This document shows, one piece after another, positions 16,575-25,669 of a stretch of DNA of 64,000 bases. Each line of letters opens with the position of its first letter. Within the stretch, counting starts at the first letter, position 1. A program made the position numbers and the translations under genes. Origin of the DNA: Svornostia sp051306365 (lineage in GTDB: Bacteria > Actinomycetota > Thermoleophilia > Solirubrobacterales > Solirubrobacteraceae). The notes below the pieces were generated by a model that saw nothing but the letters and a program-made list of their open reading frames with translations, was not told where the DNA came from and made no database searches. The stretch is taken from the NCBI GenBank assembly GCA_051306365.1, contig JBPPNC010000087.1, forward strand, positions 85,169 through 149,168, read 5' to 3'.

Positions 16575-16755
16575 GCGTGATGGTCAGCCGGCCGAGGTCG
16601 CAGACGCGGCCCGCATGGCCGCCGTCGTGCGGCCGGTGAGCCCAGTGGGGCGGGGCGGGCTGCGATGGGCTTGACGCGAGCATGGCGATGCTCCTTCGCA
16701 CAGGCGACGGCCGGGTGTCGAAGCCGAGCGGGACGTAGAGCGGGTTGCGAGGCAT
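16564..16755 (-). CDS. Small hypothetical ORF overlapping the PHP gene start
   Basis: A 63-residue frame (MPRNPLYVPLGFDTRPSP...), His/Pro-rich in the middle (PPHWAHRPHDGGHAG), whose stop overlaps the PHP gene start by 11 bp. A weak purine run (AGAGAAG) lies seven bases before the ATG. No family is recognised. The orientation and coupling make expression plausible but it may be spurious. Confidence 0.35.
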   Translation of the reverse strand: MPRNPLYVPLGFDTRPSPVRRSIAMLASSPSQPAPPHWAHRPHDGGHAGRVCDLGRLTITHAP

Positions 16756-16799
16756 GACAGGGCTTCTCTTGTGATCTCCTGCGGCAGAGTACGGCTGGG

Positions 16800-17882
16800 T
16801 CAGGCCACGGGCGCCTGCACGCCCCAGGCGGCGAGCGCCTCCTCGGCGCTGGGCGCCTCGCGGATCTCGCTGGGGGTGCGGTCAAAGCGCGGCGCGGGTG
16901 CCGGCTGCACCACGCCGCCGCGTTCGATGAACGTCCCGCGCGCGACGTTGTGCGGGTGCTCGTGCGCGTCGCCGAACCCGTAGACCGCGGTCGCGCAGGC
17001 CTCGGCGGGCTCGAGGATCGCCGCCCACTCCTCGCGGGTCTTCGTCGCGATGATCGCCGCGAGCCGCTCCTTGAACTCCGGCCAGTGCGCCATGTCGAAC
17101 TGCGGCATCTCCTCGGCGGGGATCTCGAGCAGGCGCAGCAGCTCGGCGTAGAACTGCGGCTCGATCGCGCCGACGGCGACGTGGCCGCCGTCCTTGGCCT
17201 CGTAGACCTCGTAGAAGTGCGCGCCCGAGTCGAGGAGGTTCGTGCCCGCCTCGTCGTTCCACATGTTCGCGGCGCGCATGCCGTACATCATCGCCGTGAG
17301 CAGGGCCGACCCGTCGGTCATGGCGGCGTCGACGACCTGGCCGCGGCCACTCGTGCGCGCTTCGAGGATGCCGGCGAGGACGCCCACGACGAGGAACATC
17401 GCGCCGCCGCCGTAGTCGCCGGCGAGGTTGATCGGGAACAGCGGCCGCTCGCCCTTGCGCGCGATGGCGCCGAGCACGCCGGAGACGGAGATGTAGTTGA
17501 TGTCGTGCCCGGCGACGCTCGACAGCGGGCCGTCCTGGCCGTAGCCCGTCATGCGGCCGTACACGAGCTTTGGGTTGCGGGCGTGGAGTTCGTCCGGGCC
17601 GAGACCGAGACGCTCCATGACGCCGGGGCGGTTGCCCTCGATGATCGCGTCGGCCTGCTCGGCGAGGGCGAGCACGAGCGCCTTGCCCGTGTCGGTCTTC
17701 AGGTCCGCGGTGACGACGGGGCGGCCGCGCAGCGTGGGGTCGCCTGCGCCGAAGGTGGGGGACCCGCCCGGCCGGTCGATGCGGATCACGTCCGCCCCCA
17801 TGTCGGCGAGCAGCATGGCGGCGAACGGCCCGGGGCCGATGCCCGCGATCTCGACGATCTTCACTCCCTGCAGTGGTCCCAC
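16800..17882 (-). CDS. CaiB/BaiF family CoA-transferase (alpha-methylacyl-CoA racemase-like)
   Basis: A 360-residue class III CoA-transferase-fold protein. The start is a GTG with GAGAGGAG four bases upstream. Hallmarks are VKIVEIAGIGPGPFAAMLLA, DMGADVIRIDRPGG, and the LVYGRMTGYGQDGPL and DINYISVSGVLGAIA segments. GPFA..LLADMGADVI with MTGYGQ.GP is the alpha-methylacyl-CoA racemase pattern, which inverts 2-methyl branches before beta-oxidation of sterol side chains or branched acids. This fits the thiolase, MaoC and dehydrogenase genes nearby. The racemase sub-call is inferred from motif style. Confidence 0.85.
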   Translation of the reverse strand: MGPLQGVKIVEIAGIGPGPFAAMLLADMGADVIRIDRPGGSPTFGAGDPTLRGRPVVTADLKTDTGKALVLALAEQADAIIEGNRPGVMERLGLGPDELHARNPKLVYGRMTGYGQDGPLSSVAGHDINYISVSGVLGAIARKGERPLFPINLAGDYGGGAMFLVVGVLAGILEARTSGRGQVVDAAMTDGSALLTAMMYGMRAANMWNDEAGTNLLDSGAHFYEVYEAKDGGHVAVGAIEPQFYAELLRLLEIPAEEMPQFDMAHWPEFKERLAAIIATKTREEWAAILEPAEACATAVYGFGDAHEHPHNVARGTFIERGGVVQPAPAPRFDRTPSEIREAPSAEEALAAWGVQAPVA

Positions 17883-18177
17883 GTCGCTCCTCTCAAGGGT
17901 CGAGTCGCGAGTTTACAGAGCAGCTGTTCGGTTTGTGGGGTGGGTGGGTATTGGCCGCCACCGAGACGCGCAGCGGCAGATCCACGGGGCTGTTGCCTGT
18001 GCGGAGCCGGAAGATCGTGACGGTGCCGTCCGCGGGCCCGTCAGCGCGGCGGTCCAGACGCCGTGTCCTCGGGGTGAACGTCGCCGGCAGCGCCGCCGGG
18101 CCGCCGGCAGGCCCGCCGGCGAAAGGGACGGGCCATGCGGACCATCAATGCCGAGGCGCGCGGCCACCGCGCGGCGG

Positions 18178-18828
18178 TCAGCCGGGTGGCGTCTGGGTGA
18201 TCCCCTGGAGCAGCAGCTGCACCGTGTGGTCGGCGAACCGGTCGACGAGCGCGTCGTCGAGTGTCTCCCCGGTGTCGTGCACCCACGAACGCGCGGAGAA
18301 CAGGAACTCGCACATCCCGACGATGGAGAACAGCAGGAGCGTCGGGTCGATCCCCGGACGGAACGCGCCCTGCTTCACGCCGTCGGCGAGCAGCTCCTCG
18401 TAGAACGTGATGGTCGGGCGCGCGACGGTCTGCCCCATTCCGGTGGCGGTCGCGTCGCCCGCGGCGATCCGTTCGCTCAGCGAGCTCGTGTACGGGAAGC
18501 GGACGAAGTTGCGCACCATGGCGCGAACGTGCAGTGCGAGCGCCTCCTGCGGTGGCAGGCCGAGCTCGATGAGGCGCCGCTCCTCGGCCATCATCTGGGA
18601 GACCGCGCGCTCGCCGAGCGCCTCGAGCAGGCCGGCCTTGCTCCCGAAGCAGTAGCTCACCATGGCGACGCGCACGTCGGCGCGCTCGCAGATCTGGCTG
18701 ACCGACGGCTCCTCGCCGCCGCGTTCGAAGAGCAGCTCGTGCGTGGCCTGCAACAGCTTCTCGCGGGTGATCTCCGCGCCGCGGGGCGGAAGTTCGGGCG
18801 GCGGAAGGGCTCCTGCGGATGTCGACAT
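18178..18828 (-). CDS. TetR family regulator divergent from the atu-like operon
   Basis: A 216-residue TetR protein starting at 18828 (MSTSAGALPPPELPP). The HTH is at residues about 30-65 (SVSQICERADVRVAMVSYCF), followed by a long ligand domain. It is 62 bp from, and divergent to, the six-gene operon at 18890. Two direct repeats covering the operon start lie between them. In Pseudomonas the TetR protein AtuR represses the atu operon through two sites in the atuA promoter; the same logic is likely here (inferred). The 295 bp past its stop (17883-18177) hold no gene I can support. Confidence 0.88.
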   Translation of the reverse strand: MSTSAGALPPPELPPRGAEITREKLLQATHELLFERGGEEPSVSQICERADVRVAMVSYCFGSKAGLLEALGERAVSQMMAEERRLIELGLPPQEALALHVRAMVRNFVRFPYTSSLSERIAAGDATATGMGQTVARPTITFYEELLADGVKQGAFRPGIDPTLLLFSIVGMCEFLFSARSWVHDTGETLDDALVDRFADHTVQLLLQGITQTPPG

Positions 18829-18847
18829 CAGAGCCCATTCTCGCAGA

Positions 18848-18889
18848 TTGATTGAACGACCATCCAATTTTGATTGAATGTCCGTCCAT
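18848..18889. promoter_or_regulatory. Duplicated operator ending at the operon start codon
   Basis: Two 20-bp direct repeats 22 bp apart, TTGATTGAACGACCATCCAA (18848-18867) and TTGATTGAATGTCCGTCCAT (18870-18889). Each carries a weak ATTGA...TCCA dyad. The two-helical-turn spacing puts both copies on one face of the DNA. The second copy ends one base before the ATG at 18890, and no Shine-Dalgarno sequence is visible, so a leaderless transcript is possible. Confidence 0.6.
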
Positions 18890-20071
18890 ATGACCACGCG
18901 CACCGACGACATCGCCCTTCCGCTCGTCCCGAGCGACGAGGAACTGGCAATCCGGACGTCCGTCCGCGAGATCGTCGAGGGCTTCGGCTCCGACTACGCC
19001 CGCACGTGTTACGCGGCGGGTGAGCCGCCGAGCGCGATGTGGAAGGCGCTCGCCGAGCAGGGCTTTGTCGGCATCAACGTGCCCGAGGAATGGGGCGGCG
19101 GCGGCTTGGGCATGTGGGGCCTGCAGCTCGTCGGCGAGGAGCTCGCCGCAGCCGGCGGCGCGACCCTCATGCTCGTCGTCTCCTCAGCGATGAACGGCTC
19201 GATCCTGCCGCGGCACGGCACGGAGGCGCAGAAGGAGCGCTGGCTGCGCGGCGTCGCGGCGGGCACGAGGAAGATCGCCTTCGCGATCACCGAGCCCGAC
19301 GCCGGCACGAACAGTCACAACCTCCGCACGGAGCTGCGCAGGGACGGCGCGAACTACCTCCTGCGCGGCCAGAAGACGTACATCTCCGGCGTCGAGGACG
19401 CGCAGGCCATTCTCGTCGTGGCCCGCCTGCGCCACGACGACGGCACGCTCGGCAAGCCGACGCTGGCGATCATCGACGTCGACGGCCCCGGCTTCTCGCG
19501 CGACGAGATCCCGATGCCGTATCTCGGGCCGGACAAGCAGTGGACGCTGTACTTCGATGATGTCGTGGTGGAAGCCGACCGGCTGCTCGGCGGCGAGGAG
19601 TCCGGGCTCGGCGTCCTGTTCGACGCGCTGAACCCCGAGCGCATCATCGCCGCGGCGCTCGCGAACGGCATGTCGCGCCGCGCGATCGACCAGGCGACGA
19701 AGTACGCGAGCGAGCGCGAGGTGTGGGGTCAGCCGATCGGCGCCCACCAGTCCGTCGCGCACCCGCTCGCCGAGGCGAAGGTCGAGATGGAAATGACGCG
19801 CCTCATGACGCAGAAGGCTGCGGTGCTCTTCGACGCGGGATCGCCGCTGGCGGGCGAGGCGTCGAACATGGCGAAGTACGCGGCGGCGAAGGCGGCGGTC
19901 CACGCCGTCGACGCCGGCATCCAGACCCACGGCGGCAACGGCTTCGCGCTGGAGTACGGCATGTCCGACATGTGGTGGCCGGCGCGTCTCATGCGCACCG
20001 CGCCGGTGAGCGAGCAGATGGTGCTCAACCACGTCGCCCAGCACTCCCTCGGTCTGCCCAAGTCCTACTAG
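18890..20071 (+). CDS. Acyl-CoA dehydrogenase (citronellyl/branched acyl-CoA type)
   Basis: A 393-residue enzyme counted from the ATG at 18890; an ATG at 18878 lies inside the operator and would add four residues. Marks are AFAITEPDAGTNSHN, LRGQKTYISGVEDA, the LNPERIIAAALANGMSRRAI helix and the C-terminal QTHGGNGFALEYGM..M. It is first in the operon and a close paralogue of the fifth gene (24491-25669). Atu and leucine/isovalerate clusters carry such dehydrogenases to make the 2-enoyl-CoA that the carboxylase uses. The substrate is inferred. Confidence 0.9.
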   Translation: MTTRTDDIALPLVPSDEELAIRTSVREIVEGFGSDYARTCYAAGEPPSAMWKALAEQGFVGINVPEEWGGGGLGMWGLQLVGEELAAAGGATLMLVVSSAMNGSILPRHGTEAQKERWLRGVAAGTRKIAFAITEPDAGTNSHNLRTELRRDGANYLLRGQKTYISGVEDAQAILVVARLRHDDGTLGKPTLAIIDVDGPGFSRDEIPMPYLGPDKQWTLYFDDVVVEADRLLGGEESGLGVLFDALNPERIIAAALANGMSRRAIDQATKYASEREVWGQPIGAHQSVAHPLAEAKVEMEMTRLMTQKAAVLFDAGSPLAGEASNMAKYAAAKAAVHAVDAGIQTHGGNGFALEYGMSDMWWPARLMRTAPVSEQMVLNHVAQHSLGLPKSY

Positions 20072-20890
20072 ATGCACCTCATGCTTGAAGGGCAGGTCGC
20101 GATCGTCACGGGCGGCGGGTCCGGCATCGGCCGGGCCACGGCGCTGGAACTGGCACGTGACGGCGCGACGGTCGTCATCTGCGGCCGGCGCCAGGAGCCC
20201 CTGGACGAGACCGCGGCGCTCCAGCCGGACGGCCGGATCGAGGGCATCACCTGCGACATCCGCGAGGAGGACCGGGTCGACGCGCTCGTCGACGAGGTCC
20301 TCGCCCGCCATGGGCGCATCGACATCCTCGTCAACAACGCGGGCGGGCAGTTCCTCTCTCCGGCCGAGGACATCACGCCGAAGGGCTTTCGCACGGTCGT
20401 GCGGCTCAACCTCGAGGGCACGTGGCTCATGACCCACGCGGTCGCGACGAAGGCGTTCATCCCCAGCGGGAAGGGTGGCCGGGTCGTGAGCGTCACGCTC
20501 ACGCCGCACACCGGTCTGGCGGGCATGGCGCATTCGTCGGCGGCGCGCGCCGGGGTGGAGAACCTCATGAAGGTGCTCGCGATCGAGTGGGCGCGGTTCG
20601 GGATCAAACTCTCGGCCGTCGCGCCCGGCGTCGTCGCGACCGAGACGTTCATGACGAAGTACCCCGCAGCGTTCCGCGACCACTACACCGAGCGGGTGCT
20701 CGCCGGGGAGCTCGTCACGCCGGAGGATGTGGCCAGGACGATCGCCTTCGTCGTGTCGCCCGGCGGCCGGGCGATCAGCGGCAGCGTCATCAACGTCGAC
20801 CACGGCCACGACGTCTCGCAGGTCCGCTACCCGCCGCGCGAGATCGCCACGGACCGCGGCAGCATCGAGCAGGAGGCCCGTCGCGCATGA
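20072..20890 (+). CDS. SDR of the PECR/2,4-dienoyl-CoA reductase type
   Basis: A 272-residue Rossmann protein with TGGGSGIGRA and NNAGGQF. The usual Tyr-x-x-x-Lys is replaced by SSAARAGVENLMKVLA, as in peroxisomal trans-2-enoyl-CoA and dienoyl-CoA reductases, where AARAGV.NL.K is standard. That points to reduction of an unsaturated acyl-CoA rather than alcohol oxidation. The start directly follows the dehydrogenase stop (TAG-ATG). Its own TGA overlaps the carboxylase ATG (ATGA), so translation is coupled. AtuG fills this role in Pseudomonas atu clusters. Confidence 0.85.
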   Translation: MHLMLEGQVAIVTGGGSGIGRATALELARDGATVVICGRRQEPLDETAALQPDGRIEGITCDIREEDRVDALVDEVLARHGRIDILVNNAGGQFLSPAEDITPKGFRTVVRLNLEGTWLMTHAVATKAFIPSGKGGRVVSVTLTPHTGLAGMAHSSAARAGVENLMKVLAIEWARFGIKLSAVAPGVVATETFMTKYPAAFRDHYTERVLAGELVTPEDVARTIAFVVSPGGRAISGSVINVDHGHDVSQVRYPPREIATDRGSIEQEARRA

Positions 20891-22488
20891 CCGTCCTGAC
20901 CACCACCGTCGACCCGGCGTCGGCGGACTTCACGCGCAAGCGCGAGGGGATGCTGGAGCTCGTCGGCCAGCTCGACGAGCTGCTCGAGCAGGTGCGCGCC
21001 GGCGGCGGCGAGCGCTACGTCGAGCGTCACCGCTCCCGCGGGAAGCTGCTGCCGCGCGAACGCATCGAGCTGCTGCTCGACCGTGACAGCGCGTTCCTCG
21101 AGCTCAGCCCGTTCGCCGCCTACGAGACGCAGTTCACCGTCGGGGCGAGCACCATCACCGGCATCGGCGTCGTCGAGGGCGTCGAGTGCGTCGTCACCGT
21201 GAGCGAGGCGACGGTGAAGGGCGGGTCGATGAACCCGTACACGCTGCGCAAGGTCATGCGCGCGATGGACGTCGCGCAGGAGAACCGGCTGCCGTTCATC
21301 AGCCTTGTCGAGTCCGGCGGCGCGGACCTGCCGACGCAGGGCGAGACGTTCGTCCCCGGCGGCGCGGGCTTCCGCCGGCAGGCCGAGATGTCGCGCGCGG
21401 GGATCCCGAACATCGCGGTCGTCTTCGGTAACGCGACGGCCGGCGGGGCGTACACGCCGGGCATGGCGGACTTCACGATCTTCATCAAGGACCGCTCGAA
21501 GGTCTTTCTCGGCGGACCTCCACTCGTGAAGATGGCGACGGGCGAAGAGTCCGACGACGAGTCGCTCGGCGGCGCGGAGATGCACGCCCGGGTCTCCGGG
21601 CTGGCCGACTACCTGGCGATCGACGAGCCCGACGCCCTGCGGCTCTGCCGCCAGGTCGTGCGCCGACTGAACTGGCGCAAGCGCGGGCCGGGGCCGTCGC
21701 ACCTGCCGGTCGTCGAGCCGCGCTACGACGCGGAGGAGCTCTCGGGGATCGCGTCGATCGACCTCAAGGAGGCGTTCGACATGCGCGAGGTCATCGCGCG
21801 GGTCGTCGATGGCTCGGAGTACGACGAGTTCAAGCCGTCGTACGGCGCGGCGCTCACGACCGGGTGGGCTTCGATCCACGGCTTCCCGGTCGGGATCATC
21901 GGCAACGTCCAGGGGATCCTGTTCAGCGAGGAGGCCCAGAAGGCGACGCAGTTCATCCAGCTCTGCAACCAGGCCGGCGTGCCGATCCTCTTCCTGCACA
22001 ACGTCACCGGCTACATGGTCGGCGCGCAGTACGAGCAGGGCGGGATCATCAAGCACGGCGCGCAGATGATCCACGCGGTGTCGAACTCCACGGTGCCGCA
22101 CATCTCGGTGATCGTCGGCGGCTCGTACGGCGCCGGCAACTACGGGATGAGCGGGCAGGGCTACCGGCCGCGGTTCGTCTTCACCTGGCCGAACGCGAAG
22201 ATCGCCGTGATGGGCGGCGCGCAGCTCGCCGGGGTGCTGTCGATCGTTGCGCGGGCCGCGGCCGAGGCGCGTGGCAAGCCGTACGACGATGACGCCGACG
22301 CCATGATGCGCAAGGCCGTCGAGGAGCAGATCGAGCGCGAGTCGCTCGCGCTGCCGATGTCGGGCCGCGTGTTCGACGACGGCATCATCGACCCGCGCGA
22401 CACGCGCACCGTCCTGGGCATCGCGCTGTCCGCGTGTCATTCCGAGACCATCGAGGGCGCCGAGGGCTACGGCGTCTTCCGGATGTGA
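20887..22488 (+). CDS. Acyl-CoA carboxylase, carboxyltransferase (beta) subunit
   Basis: A 533-residue crotonase-fold carboxyltransferase. ESGGADLPTQ and FGNATAGGAYTPGMAD in the N-half and LHNVTGYMVG with GGSYGAGNYGM in the C-half are the two acyl-CoA/carboxybiotin oxyanion regions. The sequence style is that of methylcrotonyl- and geranyl-CoA carboxylase beta subunits (LiuB/AtuC). It transfers CO2 from biotin to a 3-methyl-2-enoyl-CoA. It is coupled to the upstream SDR and six bases before the alpha subunit. Confidence 0.9.
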   Translation: MTVLTTTVDPASADFTRKREGMLELVGQLDELLEQVRAGGGERYVERHRSRGKLLPRERIELLLDRDSAFLELSPFAAYETQFTVGASTITGIGVVEGVECVVTVSEATVKGGSMNPYTLRKVMRAMDVAQENRLPFISLVESGGADLPTQGETFVPGGAGFRRQAEMSRAGIPNIAVVFGNATAGGAYTPGMADFTIFIKDRSKVFLGGPPLVKMATGEESDDESLGGAEMHARVSGLADYLAIDEPDALRLCRQVVRRLNWRKRGPGPSHLPVVEPRYDAEELSGIASIDLKEAFDMREVIARVVDGSEYDEFKPSYGAALTTGWASIHGFPVGIIGNVQGILFSEEAQKATQFIQLCNQAGVPILFLHNVTGYMVGAQYEQGGIIKHGAQMIHAVSNSTVPHISVIVGGSYGAGNYGMSGQGYRPRFVFTWPNAKIAVMGGAQLAGVLSIVARAAAEARGKPYDDDADAMMRKAVEEQIERESLALPMSGRVFDDGIIDPRDTRTVLGIALSACHSETIEGAEGYGVFRM

Positions 22489-22493
22489 GGCCG

Positions 22494-24494
22494 ATGTCGC
22501 CGATCCGCACCCTCCTCGTCGCCAACCGTGGCGAGATCGCCTGCCGCATCATCCGCACCGCGCGGGAGATGGGCATGACCACCGTCGCGGTGTACTCCGA
22601 CGCCGACGCGGACATGCCGTTCGTCGCGGACGCCGACCTCGCGGTGCGGCTCGGCGGCAACGCGCCGTCGGAGTCCTACCTGCGCGGCGACGCGATCATC
22701 GACGCCGCGCACCGCACCGGCGCCGACGCGATCCACCCCGGCTACGGGTTCCTGGCCGAGAACGCCGGCTTCGCGCGGGCGTGCGCCGACGCGGGCATCG
22801 TCTTCGTCGGGCCGTCTCCGGACGCCATCGAGCGGATGGGGTCGAAGCTCGGCGCCAAGCGGCTGCTCGCCGACGCGGGCGTGCCGGTCCTGCCGGACAT
22901 CGACGCGAGCGGGCTGGAGGGGGACGCTCTGCGCGAGGCCGCGGCGGGAATCGGGTATCCGCTGCTCGTCAAGCCGTCGGCCGGGGGCGGCGGCAAGGGC
23001 ATGCGCGTGGTTGCAGGAGAGGGGGAGCTCGAGGCGGCGGTGGCGTCGTCGCGCCGGCTGGCGGCCGACGCGTTCGGGGACGACACCCTGCTGCTGGAGC
23101 GGTACGTCGCGAACGGGCGGCACGTCGAGATCCAGATCCTCGGTGACTCCCACGGTACGGTGACGCACCTGGGCGAGCGTGAGTGCTCGATCCAGCGGCG
23201 CCACCAGAAGATCCTGGAGGAGTCGCCGTCGCCGGTGGTCGACGCGCAGCTGCGCGCGCGGATGGGAGCGGCGGCGGTCGCGGCGGGTGAGGCGATCGGC
23301 TACGTCGGCGCGGGGACCGTTGAGTTCCTGCTGGCCGGGGACGGCAGCTTCTTCTTCTTGGAGGTCAACACGCGGCTGCAGGTCGAGCACCCGGTCACCG
23401 AGGAGGTCACGGGCCTCGACCTGGTGCGCCTGCAGCTCGAGGTCGCGGCGGGCGCGCCGATCCCGGACCACGCGCGCGAGCCTGAGCCTGCCGGTCACGC
23501 CATCGAGGTGCGGCTCTACGCCGAGGACCCCGCGGCGGACTTCCTGCCGCAGACCGGGCGGCTCACCCGCCTGGTGTTCCCGGACCGTGGAGGCCTGCGT
23601 GTCGATGCGGGTGTCGAGTCGGGCTCGGCCGTGTCCGTTCACTACGACCCGATGGTCGCCAAGGTCATCGCCTACGCCGAGACCCGCGAGGAGGCTGCGC
23701 GCGTGCTGGCCGCCGCGCTGCGCGAGGCGGAGATCGACGGGCTGAAGACGAACCGCGACTTCCTCGTGCGGCTCCTCGAGGACCCGGCGTTCATCGCCGG
23801 GGACATCGACACGCACTTCCTCGACCGGCCCGAAGCGGCCGTGCTCATCGCGCCGCTGCTCGACGAGGATGAGCGACGTGCGGCCGCGGTCGCCGCGGCG
23901 CTGTCTGCGCAGGCAACCTCCCGGGCGGCGGCGCCCGTGCAGCAGACGCTGCCGTCGGGGTGGCGCAACAACCCGTCGCAGGACCAGGCGATGGAGTTCG
24001 GCCACGGCGAGGACCGGCTGGCGGTCGGCTACCGGTTCGACCGGCACGGCGGGCTCGTGCACGTCGCGGTCGACGGCGAACCCTTCGCCGGCGTGGTGCG
24101 GCTGCTGCGCGCTGAGCCCGGGGTCGTCGAGCTCGAGCTCGACGGCATCCGCCGCGCGTTCACGGTGCGCTCACAGGACGGAGCCGTGCACGTCAGCGGT
24201 CCAGCGGGGCAGTGCGACCTCGTCGAGATCGAGCGCTACCCCGACCCGGCGGCGCAGAAGGCACCCGGGTCGCTGCTCGCGCCGATGCCGGGCAGCGTCG
24301 TACGTGTGGATGTGGCCGTCGGCGACACGGTGGTCGCGGGCCAGCCGCTGCTCGTTCTGGAGGCGATGAAGATGGAGCATGAGATCGTGGCGCCCGACGA
24401 GGGCGTCGTCACGGTGGTGTCCGTGGAGGCCGGCGCGCAGGTCGACGCCGGGATGCTGCTGGCTGCCATCGGCCAATCCCAGGAGGGAGCATGA
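22494..24494 (+). CDS. Acyl-CoA carboxylase, biotin carboxylase/BCCP (alpha) subunit
   Basis: A 666-residue subunit. The biotin carboxylase core covers about 1-450 (LLVANRGEIACRI, PGYGFLAENA, KPSAGGGGKGM, ECSIQRRHQK, EVNTRLQVEHPVTE). A linker domain follows, then the biotinyl domain with LEAMKMEH near the C-terminus; the biotinylated Lys is about residue 626. It carboxylates biotin with ATP and bicarbonate for the partner subunit. The stop overlaps the next ATG (ATGA). With the beta subunit it forms an MCC/GCC-type enzyme. Confidence 0.92.
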   Translation: MSPIRTLLVANRGEIACRIIRTAREMGMTTVAVYSDADADMPFVADADLAVRLGGNAPSESYLRGDAIIDAAHRTGADAIHPGYGFLAENAGFARACADAGIVFVGPSPDAIERMGSKLGAKRLLADAGVPVLPDIDASGLEGDALREAAAGIGYPLLVKPSAGGGGKGMRVVAGEGELEAAVASSRRLAADAFGDDTLLLERYVANGRHVEIQILGDSHGTVTHLGERECSIQRRHQKILEESPSPVVDAQLRARMGAAAVAAGEAIGYVGAGTVEFLLAGDGSFFFLEVNTRLQVEHPVTEEVTGLDLVRLQLEVAAGAPIPDHAREPEPAGHAIEVRLYAEDPAADFLPQTGRLTRLVFPDRGGLRVDAGVESGSAVSVHYDPMVAKVIAYAETREEAARVLAAALREAEIDGLKTNRDFLVRLLEDPAFIAGDIDTHFLDRPEAAVLIAPLLDEDERRAAAVAAALSAQATSRAAAPVQQTLPSGWRNNPSQDQAMEFGHGEDRLAVGYRFDRHGGLVHVAVDGEPFAGVVRLLRAEPGVVELELDGIRRAFTVRSQDGAVHVSGPAGQCDLVEIERYPDPAAQKAPGSLLAPMPGSVVRVDVAVGDTVVAGQPLLVLEAMKMEHEIVAPDEGVVTVVSVEAGAQVDAGMLLAAIGQSQEGA

Positions 24495-25669
24495 CCATGA
24501 CGACGGCCACCCACCTACCGCTGGTCGCCGACGACGAGGAGCTCGCGCTGCGCGAGGCCGTCGCCGGGATCTGCCGTGGCTTCGGCCCGGGCTACGCGCG
24601 GGCGTGCTTCGATCGCGGCGAGCCGATGCGCGAACTCTGGCGGGCGCTCGGCGACGCTGGGTTCGTCGGCGCGAACATCCCGGAGGAATGGGGCGGCGGG
24701 GGGCTCGGGATGCGCGGCCTGGCCATCGTCGCGGAGGAGTCTGCGGCGGCTGGCGCGATCTCGATCATGCTGGTCCTCTCCTCAGGGATGGCCGGCACGA
24801 TGCTCGCCCGGCACGGCACCGACGCGCAGAAGGACCGCTGGCTGCGGGAGATCGCGGCGGGGACGACGAAGCTCGCGTTCGCGATCACCGAACCGGACGC
24901 GGGCACGAACTCGCACAACCTGCGCACCGAGTTGCGGCGCGACGGCGACCGCTACCTGCTGACCGGCCAGAAGACGTTCATCTCAGGGGTGGAGGACGCC
25001 GAAGCCGTCCTCGTCGTCGCCCGCGTGCGCAACGACGCGGGCGAGCTCGGTCCGCCGTCGCTCTGCATCGTCGACACCGACGCGCCGGGGTTCCAGCGCG
25101 ACGCCATTCCCATGCCGTACATGGGACCCGACCAGCAGTGGACGCTGTTCTTCGACGACGTCGTGATCGACGCCGACCGCATCGTCGGCGGCGAGGACGC
25201 TGGGCTGCGGGTGCTCTTCGACGCGCTGAATCCCGAGCGGATCAGCATCGCGGCGGGCCTGAACGGCACCGCGCGGCTCGCGCTCGAGAAGGCCACGGCG
25301 TACGCGCGCGAGCGCGAGGTCTGGGGCGCGCCGATCGGGAGCCACCAGGCCGTCGCGCATCCGCTCGCGCACGCGAAGATCCACCTCGAGCTCGCGCGGC
25401 TCATGACGGAGAAGGCGGCGGTGCTCTTCGATGCCGCGGCACCCGGCGCGGGCGACGCGTCGAACATGGCGAAGTACGCGGCGGCCGAGGCGGCGACGCA
25501 GAGCGTCGACCATGCGATCCAGACGCACGGGGGCAACGGCTTCACCATCGAGTACGGGCTTTCCGACCTCTGGTGGTTCACCCGGCTCATGCGCACCGCG
25601 CCGGTGAGCGAGCAGATGATCCTCAACCACACCGCGCAGCACTCGCTCGGCCTGCCGAGGTCCTACTGA
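24491..25669 (+). CDS. Acyl-CoA dehydrogenase, paralogue of the first operon gene
   Basis: A 392-residue enzyme with the same landmarks as 18890-20071: AFAITEPDAGTNSHN, LTGQKTFISGVEDA, LNPERISIAAGLNG and QTHGGNGFTIEYGLSDLWW. GGAGC precedes the ATG, which overlaps the carboxylase stop. The two copies in one operon probably arose by duplication and may act on different intermediates, for example before and after carboxylation and chain shortening. It ends in TGATG, shared with the next start. Confidence 0.9.
   Translation: MTMTTATHLPLVADDEELALREAVAGICRGFGPGYARACFDRGEPMRELWRALGDAGFVGANIPEEWGGGGLGMRGLAIVAEESAAAGAISIMLVLSSGMAGTMLARHGTDAQKDRWLREIAAGTTKLAFAITEPDAGTNSHNLRTELRRDGDRYLLTGQKTFISGVEDAEAVLVVARVRNDAGELGPPSLCIVDTDAPGFQRDAIPMPYMGPDQQWTLFFDDVVIDADRIVGGEDAGLRVLFDALNPERISIAAGLNGTARLALEKATAYAREREVWGAPIGSHQAVAHPLAHAKIHLELARLMTEKAAVLFDAAAPGAGDASNMAKYAAAEAATQSVDHAIQTHGGNGFTIEYGLSDLWWFTRLMRTAPVSEQMILNHTAQHSLGLPRSY

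Noticed and set aside
17883..18177. Minus-strand text resembling a Calx-beta-like segment (GTVTIFRLRTGNSPVDLPL)
   Set aside because: Short, no start, no continuation into a domain; it lies downstream of the TetR stop and may be chance.
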